From positions 52,616 to 116,615 of the forward strand of contig JALNTX010000015.1 in assembly GCA_035726825.1 (NCBI GenBank): a DNA stretch of 64,000 nucleotides. The letters are read 5' to 3'. The notes under the pieces are model-generated. The model saw only the letters and a program-made list of their open reading frames with translations, had not been told where the DNA came from and did no database searches. A program made the translations under genes and the position numbers. Positions 40,216 to 47,856 of this stretch are shown here, one piece after another; within the stretch, counting starts at the first letter, position 1; each line of letters begins with the position of its first letter. The DNA comes from Pseudocitrobacter sp913778145 (GTDB taxonomy: Bacteria; Pseudomonadota; Gammaproteobacteria; Enterobacterales; Enterobacteriaceae).

Positions 40216-42717
40216 TTACAGTTCCAGTTCGTGTTGCAGCAGGCTGGCGATGGCATCGGCGGATGCGGCATTGACCAGCGCGTTGCGAAAATCTTCGTGC
40301 ATGATGCGGCGCGCCAGGCGGGAGAAAATCCGCATATGCTGGTCGCCCGCGGCGTGTTTGTTGAGCGTCAGCATAATGATGAACTGTGCGTCTTCATCGC
40401 CCCAGCGTACCGGCGCGTTCAGGCGCGCGACGCTAATGGTCGACTGCTCAATGTGTTCTGATTTACTGTGCGGAATGGCGAAGCTGAAGCCCAGCCCGGT
40501 CGAGAACACGGCTTCGCGCGCCCAGAGATCGGCTTCCAGCTTGCGCGGGTAACGGCAGCGCCCGGCCAGCAGCAGGTTATCGGTCATGCCTTTGATCACT
40601 TCTTCTTTGCTCTGCCAGTCGTTATCCAGCGAGATACAGGAGGTGGCGATCAGCGGCGCGTCCTGCTGGCTCATGCGGAACTGCGCCAGCAGATGCTCCA
40701 CTTCCAGCGAGGTGCGGCAGGCCATCGCCTGATTCAGCAACTGGCGGCAGGCGCGGCTATCAAGCTGGGCAAGGCGGGCTTTGGTCGCCGGAATGGACGG
40801 GGCGCTCATGCTTAACTCATCCAGCCCCAGGCCAACCAGCAGTGGCAGTACGGAACCTTTTGCGCCCAGTTCGCCGCACAGCCCAATCCATTTCCCCTGG
40901 CGGTGTACCGCCTGCACGGCGTAATCAAGGGCACGCAGGAACGCCGGATTGAGGCTGTTGTAATGGCGGGTGACTTTCGCGTTATCGCGGTCTACCGCCA
41001 GCAGATACTGGGTTAAATCGTTGCTGCCAATGCTGAAGAAGTCGATCTCTTCGCAGCACTGATCGATGATGAACATCACCGATGGTACTTCCAGCATGAT
41101 GCCCAGCGGAATACGCTCATCGAACGGAATATGTTCATTACGCAGTTGTTGTTTGGCTTCCGCCAGCTTCTCTTTAACCCATAAGATCTCTTCCATCGAG
41201 GAGATCATCGGGATCATGATTTTCAGCTTGCCGTGGGCCGAAGCGCGCAGGATAGAGCGCAACTGGGTGGTAAACAGTGCTGCATACTCTTCATAAATAC
41301 GCACCGCGCGATAGCCCAGGAACGGGTTGTTCTCGGCGGGAATATTGAGGTAATCCACCGGCTTATCGCCGCCGATATCCATGGTACGCACGATAATGCT
41401 GCGGCCATTGGCCCAACCCAGCGCCTGACAGAAAATGTTATACAGCTCGTCTTCGCCCGGCGCGCTGGCACGGTCCATATAGAGCATTTCGGTGCGGAAC
41501 AGGCCAACGCCTTCCGCGCCGTTGCCGAACGCGGCCTGTGCTTCCACCGAGTGGGCGATGTTGGCGGCGACTTCAATGCGTAAACCATCGGCGGTGCGCG
41601 CTTCCTGATTCAGCCAGACGCTCTGTTGCTGGCGCAGCTGTTCCTGTAGCCACGCTTCCTGCTGGTAATAGCGTGTCACGGCGGTATCTGGCGCAACGAC
41701 TACCGCGCCCGCGTTGCCGTCGAGGTAAATCTGCTGCCCCTGCCAGGCGTTGAGGGCGTCGATATCCACACCAACCAGTGTCGGAATATTAAAAGAACGC
41801 GCCAGGATCACCGTATGTGAGGTCGTGCCGCCGCTTTGCAACAGCAGACCTTTGAGCAATGTTTTGTCCAGTTCGAGGAACTGGCTTGGGGTGAGTTCTT
41901 CCGCCATGCAGATGGTTGGCTGAGTCAGTTTTCCGGGGGCCGGGAAACGTTGTTCCCCATAAATTTGCTGTAACAGTTGATAGCCGACGTCGCGCACGTC
42001 CAGCGCGCGTTCCTGTAAATAGCTGCTGCTGGAACGGGCGAATTCTTCACAGAAATGGTTGGCGCTGCGAATAATCGCCTCGGCGCAGCTCAGGCCCTCG
42101 TTGACGCCCGCCAGCAGATGCTGGCGCAGGGAGGTGTCGGTGGCGAGAGAACGATGAGCTTCCAGAATCGCGCTGGCGGTGGTGTCGCTGTCAAGCAGAT
42201 GCAGTTCCAGCATTTTGGTTAGCCGCGTCAGGCCGCTATCCAGCGCCTGCTGTTCTTCCTCTACGCTGCGCGAGGCAGGTAAATCGCCCAGACGATTTAA
42301 ATCGAGCGAGGCAATCCGCGTGAGGATGCCGCCCGCGCTGCCGTTGCACACTGGCCGCGCGCGAAACAGCGTTGGGTTGAGGTGGGTCAGCGATTCCGGT
42401 AATGGCGCTTGTTCAATGGTTGCTGCCTGCGCCAGCGGCGCGTCGCACAGGGGAAATTCTTCGCGGAGCCAGCGGGAGAGATGCTGCCAGGCGGCCTGTT
42501 CATCTTCGCCGGAAATCAGCAACTGGCAGGCGTCGTTTAACAGCGTATCGGTGCCGATCAGCGCCAGCGCGCTTTTGGCGTTGCCTTTACGATCGCTGCG
42601 CAGGTTGTGCCATTCAATGGTGCTGGTGAAGGTATTGCACTGCGTTTCAACATGGCTGGCGGGGCGCGCATGAACGCCGTTCGGTAATTCACAGACAAAC
42701 TCTATAACCTGAGCCAT
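40216..42717 (-). CDS. ptsA: Multiphosphoryl PTS protein (HPr-EI-EIIA fusion)
   Basis: An 833-residue fusion of three PTS modules: HPr-like (residues ~1-90, His16 in NGVHARPASH), enzyme I (~120-670, phospho-His in GGTTSHTVILARS, signature DFFSIGSNDLTQY), and fructose-type EIIA (~690-833, His in FAIPHSKSEHIE). It would pass phosphate from phosphoenolpyruvate to the Frw EIIB proteins encoded divergently. The start MAQVIEF follows GGGAGATGAAGTG; the longer frame adds unconserved residues. Confidence 0.95.
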   Translation of the reverse strand: MAQVIEFVCELPNGVHARPASHVETQCNTFTSTIEWHNLRSDRKGNAKSALALIGTDTLLNDACQLLISGEDEQAAWQHLSRWLREEFPLCDAPLAQAATIEQAPLPESLTHLNPTLFRARPVCNGSAGGILTRIASLDLNRLGDLPASRSVEEEQQALDSGLTRLTKMLELHLLDSDTTASAILEAHRSLATDTSLRQHLLAGVNEGLSCAEAIIRSANHFCEEFARSSSSYLQERALDVRDVGYQLLQQIYGEQRFPAPGKLTQPTICMAEELTPSQFLELDKTLLKGLLLQSGGTTSHTVILARSFNIPTLVGVDIDALNAWQGQQIYLDGNAGAVVVAPDTAVTRYYQQEAWLQEQLRQQQSVWLNQEARTADGLRIEVAANIAHSVEAQAAFGNGAEGVGLFRTEMLYMDRASAPGEDELYNIFCQALGWANGRSIIVRTMDIGGDKPVDYLNIPAENNPFLGYRAVRIYEEYAALFTTQLRSILRASAHGKLKIMIPMISSMEEILWVKEKLAEAKQQLRNEHIPFDERIPLGIMLEVPSVMFIIDQCCEEIDFFSIGSNDLTQYLLAVDRDNAKVTRHYNSLNPAFLRALDYAVQAVHRQGKWIGLCGELGAKGSVLPLLVGLGLDELSMSAPSIPATKARLAQLDSRACRQLLNQAMACRTSLEVEHLLAQFRMSQQDAPLIATSCISLDNDWQSKEEVIKGMTDNLLLAGRCRYPRKLEADLWAREAVFSTGLGFSFAIPHSKSEHIEQSTISVARLNAPVRWGDEDAQFIIMLTLNKHAAGDQHMRIFSRLARRIMHEDFRNALVNAASADAIASLLQHELEL

Positions 42718-43025
42718 CACTTCATCTCCCAAATCATTCGATATGGAGAACAGGATGGAGACTTGCACGCGGCCCGGCTATCTGACAAATCTGCCAAAAA
42801 CTGGATAAATGTAATATCTCCTGAAAAGTGAGAGTTCCTTCACAAGTTCCTATCTGGTAGGCGATAGCGACGTGTCGCGAACTTTAGAGACCGATCGCAT
42901 TTTTCTGATGCGATCACAAATATCCAGTAAATGCCCCTTTTATCCACTGTCTGTCGCTTCGCCAATTGCCTATCGTTTCCACAACCTCGTTATGGATATG
43001 GGCGCGTGATGCCCGGGAGCAACTG
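42718..43025. promoter_or_regulatory. Divergent ptsA / frwC intergenic region
   Basis: A 308-base gap containing the promoters of both units. I see a GCGATCACA half-site (42910 region) that may belong to a CRP site, and an imperfect GTGAGAGTTCCTTCAC palindrome near 42828 whose spacing is too long for CRP. No coding frame is credible. Confidence 0.5.
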
Positions 43026-44105
43026 ATGAAAGAGTTGGTGCAGATTCTCAAAAACACCCGTCAGCATTTAATGACCGGTGTGTCGCACATGATCCCATTT
43101 GTGGTGGCGGGTGGGATCCTGCTGGCGGTTTCCGTCATGTTATACGGCAAGGGCGCGGTGCCGGATGCCGCCACCGACCCAAACCTTAAAAAGTTGTTTG
43201 ATATTGGCGTGGCGGGCCTGACGTTGATGGTGCCGTTTCTGGCGGCGTACATCGGCTACTCGATTGCCGAACGCTCCGCGCTGGCGCCGTGTGCGATTGG
43301 CGCGTGGGTAGGGAACAGTTTTGGCGCAGGTTTCTTCGGGGCGCTGATCGCCGGGATTATCGGCGGGATCGTGGTCTATTACCTGAAAAAGATCCCCGTG
43401 CACAAAGTGCTGCGCTCGGTGATGCCGATCTTTGTGATCCCGATTCTCGGCACGCTGATCACCGCAGGCGTGATGATGTGGGGCCTGGGCGAGCCGGTTG
43501 GTGCGCTAACGGTAGGCCTGACCCAGTGGTTACAAGGTATGCAGCAGGGCAGCATCGTGGTGCTGGCGGTGATCATGGGCCTGATGCTGGCGTTTGATAT
43601 GGGCGGCCCGGTGAACAAGGTGGCTTATGCGTTCATGCTCATCTGTGTGTCGCAAGGGGTGTATACCGTGGTGGCGATTGCCGCCGTCGGGATATGCGTG
43701 CCGCCGCTGGGGCTGGGCCTTGCAACGCTGATTAATCGTAAAAACTTCAGTAGCGAAGAACGTGAAGCGGGCAAAGCGGCGCTGGTGATGGGCTGCGTGG
43801 GTGTCACGGAAGGGGCGATTCCCTTTGCGGCGGCTGACCCACTGCGCGTGATCCCGTCCATTATGATCGGCTCCGTTTGCGGCGCGGTGACGGCCGCGCT
43901 GATGGGCGCACAGTGCTACGCCGGGTGGGGCGGGCTGATTGTTCTGCCGGTGGTGGAAGGCAAGCTTGGCTACATCATGGCGATTGCCGTCGGCGCGGTG
44001 GTGACGGCGGTGTGCGTGAATCTCCTGAAAAGCCTGGCGCGTAAGAATGCAAAACCGGTCGCGGAAAAAGAAGACGACCTGGATCTGGATTTCGAAATTA
44101 ACTGA
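43026..44105 (+). CDS. frwC: Fructose-like PTS permease EIIC (FrwC)
   Basis: A 359-residue EIIC with eight to nine membrane spans, the E. coli FrwC length. AFDMGGPVNKVAYAF and GVTEGAIPFAAADPL are signature segments of the fructose EIIC family. The acidic tail (EKEDDLDLDFEIN) is conserved. Start MKELVQILKNTRQH has GGGAG upstream; the 20-codon extension is rejected. The sugar transported is not known. Confidence 0.94.
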   Translation: MKELVQILKNTRQHLMTGVSHMIPFVVAGGILLAVSVMLYGKGAVPDAATDPNLKKLFDIGVAGLTLMVPFLAAYIGYSIAERSALAPCAIGAWVGNSFGAGFFGALIAGIIGGIVVYYLKKIPVHKVLRSVMPIFVIPILGTLITAGVMMWGLGEPVGALTVGLTQWLQGMQQGSIVVLAVIMGLMLAFDMGGPVNKVAYAFMLICVSQGVYTVVAIAAVGICVPPLGLGLATLINRKNFSSEEREAGKAALVMGCVGVTEGAIPFAAADPLRVIPSIMIGSVCGAVTAALMGAQCYAGWGGLIVLPVVEGKLGYIMAIAVGAVVTAVCVNLLKSLARKNAKPVAEKEDDLDLDFEIN

Positions 44106-44122
44106 TTGAAGAGGTGAAGATT

Positions 44123-44443
44123 ATGACCATGATTATCGCGGTAACCGCTTGTCCGTCTGGCGTCGCACATACTTATATGGCGGCGGAAGCGCTGGAAAGC
44201 GCGGCGAAAGCCAAAGGCTGGGACGTGAAGGTTGAAACGCAGGGTTCCATTGGCCTCGAAAATGAGCTGACGGCAAGCGATGTCGCCGCCGCGGATATCG
44301 TGATTCTGACCAAAGATATCGGTATCAAGTTTGAGGAGCGTTTTGCCGGGAAAACCATCGTGCGGGTTAATATCAGCGATGCCGTAAAACGTGCCGACGC
44401 GATTATGGGCAAAATTGAAGCGCATCTCGCACAAACGGCGTAA
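44123..44443 (+). CDS. frwB: Fructose-like PTS EIIB component 1 (FrwB)
   Basis: A 106-residue EIIB-Fru domain. The phosphorylated Cys10 lies in VTACPSGVAHTYMAAEAL. It accepts phosphate from the PtsA EIIA domain and passes it to the sugar bound by FrwC. GAGGTG before MTMIIAV sets the start at 44123 rather than the GTG at 44114. Confidence 0.94.
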   Translation: MTMIIAVTACPSGVAHTYMAAEALESAAKAKGWDVKVETQGSIGLENELTASDVAAADIVILTKDIGIKFEERFAGKTIVRVNISDAVKRADAIMGKIEAHLAQTA

Positions 44444-44507
44444 GCGCGAATACCGGGCTGGCGGGGAGACTCGCCAGCATGCATAAAACCAGAAGCAGGA
44501 GAAGACG

Positions 44508-44861
44508 ATGACATCCTCCGGTAGACGATTAGTCGCAGTCACCGCCTGCGTGAGCGGCGTGGCGCATACCTATATGGCCGCTGAACGTCTGGAAAAGCTG
44601 TGCCAGCAGGAAAAGTGGAGCATCAAGATTGAAACCCAGGGCGCGCTGGGGATTGAAAATGCGCTTACTCCGGAAGACATTCAACGCGCCGATGCGGTGC
44701 TGTTGATCACCGATATCGAGCTGAGCGGGGCGGAACGTTTTACTCAATGTCGCTATGTGCAGTCCGGTATTTATGCGTTTCTGCGCGAGCCGCAAAAAGC
44801 GATGAGCGCGGTGCGTAAGCTTATCTCCGCGCCGCAGCACACGCACATTATTCTGACGTAG
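44508..44861 (+). CDS. frwD: Fructose-like PTS EIIB component 2 (FrwD)
   Basis: A 117-residue EIIB-Fru paralogue of FrwB, with the active Cys14 in VTACVSGVAHTYMAAERL. In E. coli the glycyl-radical genes pflD and pflC lie between frwB and frwD; here only 64 bases separate them. Its 3' end overlaps the convergent yijO by 14 bases. Confidence 0.92.
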   Translation: MTSSGRRLVAVTACVSGVAHTYMAAERLEKLCQQEKWSIKIETQGALGIENALTPEDIQRADAVLLITDIELSGAERFTQCRYVQSGIYAFLREPQKAMSAVRKLISAPQHTHIILT

Positions 44862-45699
44862 TTTTCTTTTCCGTGAGCTGACTGTGGTACTGGCGACGGT
44901 ATTCTGACGGCGAGCGTTCGGTATTTTTGCGAAACAAGCGGCAGAAGTAGTTGCTGTCGACAAAGCCGCAGGCGTGCGCAATCTCTTTCACCTTCAGGTC
45001 GTAACCCTTCAGCAGCATTCTGGCGTGTTCCAGCCGCGTATGATTCAGGTATTCGTTAAATCCCACCGCACCGGTTTTCTGAAACAGGTGTGAGAGATAG
45101 TTGGGCGAGATATAAAACGCCTGAGCGACCGATTCGCGGGTGAGCGGTGAGGCGTAATGTTCGTCGATATAGTCGCGAATGGCGTCGAAAAGTGCCTGAC
45201 TCCGCGAAGCCGTTTGAATCTGACTGCCCAGCAGGTCGCAGCAGTGGCTTAACAGGCTGGCGACGATCAATCGCGCGGTGTGTTGTTCCTGCGGCTGCAT
45301 CTGCATTTCATGCAGTGTTTGCAGCAGAAAGGAGCCGATACGTGGCCCGCGCCGGGCGACATGCTGGCGGTTAAGATTGTGCGAATGGCTGCCGTCCCAG
45401 TGCACCAGGCTAAAGCCGAGCTGCTGTTTGCCAAACAGAATGCTGAGGGTGGTCGCCGGCGTTTGATAGTGCGGGAAGTTCCAGCCGCCAGCGGGAACAA
45501 ACAGGACATCATGACGCTGCATGCGCGTGGCCGCGCCGGCATCGCTAAACTCGCCTTCCAGCACGATTTCCAGACGCGGAAAATCGACCTGATACGCCAG
45601 TTCAGGTGCCGGACTGGTGGTGCTGGCAAAGTGAATTGTTTGCAGTTCAGATGGCGTATTGATAAGCCGGGTGAGCAGTTGTGTGATGTCGTGATGCAT
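44848..45699 (-). CDS. yijO: AraC-family transcriptional regulator YijO
   Basis: A 283-residue regulator with an N-terminal cupin-like domain and a C-terminal AraC DNA-binding domain (LTRESVAQAFYISPNYLSHLFQKTGAVGFNEYLNHTRLEHAR, then VKEIAHACGFVDSNYFCRLFRKNTERSPSEYR). Effector and targets are unknown. It may control the neighbouring frw genes, on position alone. Confidence 0.9.
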   Translation of the reverse strand: MHHDITQLLTRLINTPSELQTIHFASTTSPAPELAYQVDFPRLEIVLEGEFSDAGAATRMQRHDVLFVPAGGWNFPHYQTPATTLSILFGKQQLGFSLVHWDGSHSHNLNRQHVARRGPRIGSFLLQTLHEMQMQPQEQHTARLIVASLLSHCCDLLGSQIQTASRSQALFDAIRDYIDEHYASPLTRESVAQAFYISPNYLSHLFQKTGAVGFNEYLNHTRLEHARMLLKGYDLKVKEIAHACGFVDSNYFCRLFRKNTERSPSEYRRQYHSQLTEKKTTSE

Positions 45700-45746
45700 A
45701 GCGATCCCTTCTCTGTTGCATTGCTCGCAACATTAACGGGACGCGA

Positions 45747-45780
45747 ATAAAAAGGCCACTCCTGAATGGAGTGGCCTTAA
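45747..45780 (-). terminator. eptC terminator
   Basis: AAGGCCACTCC and GGAGTGGCCTT arms followed by T's on the minus strand. Confidence 0.85.
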
Positions 45781-45789
45781 AGATTGCAG

Positions 45790-45895
<106 letters not shown>

Positions 45896-45899
45896 ATTC

Positions 45900-47633
45900 T
45901 CACTGATTGCCCTGGAGTTCTCCGTAAGGCAATGCGTCGTAATCTTTTAAGCCGTTTTTCTTGTACGGGTTGCCAATCCAGCGCGTCATTGGCGTGAACT
46001 GCGGGCTGGTGATGGAACGCGTCGCATCATAACCGTTATAAGTCAGCCCTGCTAAGTCGGACCAGGTATGAATCAGCTCCGAGCTGCTGTATTTACGGTT
46101 AACGTCCTGCGAGAAATCACGCGGATGTGCCGCCTGCCATTTTTCCGACGTCCACAGCATAAACGGTACGGTATACATATGACGCGTCGGCGCCAGCTCG
46201 TTACGCCCCTGAATGTTATGCGGTGGCGTGTCGTAAACCTCTTCACCGTGATCGGAGAAGTAGAGCAGGAATCCGTTCGGGTCCGTTGCCTTGTACTCGT
46301 TGATCAGGCTGGCGACTACGTGGTCGTTGTACAGGTTCGCGTTATCGTAAGCGTTGTATTCATCCTGCTGTTCTTGCGATAAACCGGCAGGCATATTGTC
46401 GGTTTTGCCGTCAAACTTGCCCCATTTTTCCGGGTAGCGATACTCGTACTTGATGTGCGTGCCCAGCAGGTGAACGATGATGAATTTCTTCGGTGCCGGG
46501 TCTGCCATCACTTCTTTAAACGGATCCAGCACGTTGGTGTCGTATTCGCGTGCGCTCTGCGTACGCTGCTGGTTCATGTAGTACTGTTTGTCCGTTTGCT
46601 TTGAGAATACCGTCAGCATGGTGTTACGTTCAGTCATCGTCTGCTGGTTGGTAATCCAGAACGTTTTATACCCGGCCTGTTTCATCATGTTCATCAGTGA
46701 CGGTTTGGTCAGGTAGAGGTCCGGGTTTTTCTCGTTCGCAAAGGTCAACGCCTGTTGCAGAATTTCGATGGTATAAGGGCGAGACGTGACGACATCGTTG
46801 AAGACGGTCAGGTTCTTATCGTTCTTATGCAGCGCATCCAGTTCCGGCGTGGTTTCACGCGGGTAGCCATACAGGCTCATACGGCCACGTTGGGTCGATT
46901 CGCCAATCACCAGTACCAGCGTGCGCGGCGCATCGCCGGAACTGTCTTTTAAATTTTCCAGCGGCGGCAGCGCGTTATTCGCATTTAACAGTTTGTTCAG
47001 GCTGGTTAATTGCTGGCGATATTGATAATAGCCGGTAATAAACTGCCACGGTGCGGCGGGCTCCATACGAGAGGCCATACCATTAAGGGTTTTTTCCAGC
47101 GGTTTATTACCGACAACGCTTCCTGCCACAATCGGGTTCAGAATTAACCCATAGAGCAGTGCAAAAGAGACCAGCCAGCGGCCTAAATGTGGAATATAGA
47201 CAGGCTTCAGTCTCGACCACAGGAAAATCGCCACTGCGGTATACGCTACCGCTGTCAGAACAATCTTCAGGCTGAAATACTGGCTCAGGTATTCGCTGGC
47301 CTCATTGGCGTTCGATTCGAACATAATGAACAGCACGCTTTGCGAGAATTCCTGCCCATAGATAACGAAGTAGCACAGCGTTGCCAGCGAGGCGGCCCAC
47401 AGCACTATCCCGATAACGGCGGCAATAATGCGCGTTTTACTCGGAAAGAGAAAAATAGGGATCAGCCATAGTGAGCTGAATAAGAGAGAGTCACGAAATC
47501 CGTTCGTACCGCTATAGCCCGTTAAAAGAATAATGGCCTGTAGCAGGGTAGAGAAAAACCAAAAGTAGAGCAGCGCCCAACCAAGGGCCTTCCAGCTAAA
47601 CTTAGTTTCAGCCGGGGTAGTAGTGGAGAGCAT
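45900..47633 (-). CDS. eptC: Phosphoethanolamine transferase EptC (lipopolysaccharide core heptose I)
   Basis: A 577-residue inner-membrane enzyme with five N-terminal membrane spans (~15-185) and a periplasmic sulfatase-fold domain. The nucleophile Thr is in GESTQRGRMSLYGYPRETTP, and metal ligands are in the FSDHGEEVYD segment. It adds phosphoethanolamine to core heptose I, stabilising the outer membrane. It is the same length as E. coli EptC (YijP). Confidence 0.95.
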   Translation of the reverse strand: MLSTTTPAETKFSWKALGWALLYFWFFSTLLQAIILLTGYSGTNGFRDSLLFSSLWLIPIFLFPSKTRIIAAVIGIVLWAASLATLCYFVIYGQEFSQSVLFIMFESNANEASEYLSQYFSLKIVLTAVAYTAVAIFLWSRLKPVYIPHLGRWLVSFALLYGLILNPIVAGSVVGNKPLEKTLNGMASRMEPAAPWQFITGYYQYRQQLTSLNKLLNANNALPPLENLKDSSGDAPRTLVLVIGESTQRGRMSLYGYPRETTPELDALHKNDKNLTVFNDVVTSRPYTIEILQQALTFANEKNPDLYLTKPSLMNMMKQAGYKTFWITNQQTMTERNTMLTVFSKQTDKQYYMNQQRTQSAREYDTNVLDPFKEVMADPAPKKFIIVHLLGTHIKYEYRYPEKWGKFDGKTDNMPAGLSQEQQDEYNAYDNANLYNDHVVASLINEYKATDPNGFLLYFSDHGEEVYDTPPHNIQGRNELAPTRHMYTVPFMLWTSEKWQAAHPRDFSQDVNRKYSSSELIHTWSDLAGLTYNGYDATRSITSPQFTPMTRWIGNPYKKNGLKDYDALPYGELQGNQ

Positions 47634-47787
47634 AAATTAAGCCTGTCAGAATTCGTGGTGCCAACCGTAACAATATTTTATTAAGTGAACCTTAAGGTGC
47701 ACCCATGGGTTATTGTTGCGGCAGTAAAAAATCACGTCGAGCACATTGATAGACAGAGCGAATATGAAAAGGTTTTGTGGCGAAACC

Positions 47788-47833
47788 AAAAAAATAAGTG
47801 CGCTAAACTCGATGTGAGCCAGCGCACTTATTT
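47788..47833 (-). terminator. ppc terminator
   Basis: AATAAGTGCGCT and AGCGCACTTATT arms with seven T's on the minus strand, just after the ppc stop. The rest of the 223-base ppc-eptC gap shows no credible gene. Confidence 0.85.
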
Positions 47834-47856
47834 CATTGAGACTTAACTTAAATTTC

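Noticed and set aside
42828..42846. GTGAGAGTTCCTTCAC considered as a CRP site for ptsA/frwC
   Set aside because: The half-sites are separated by eight rather than six bases.
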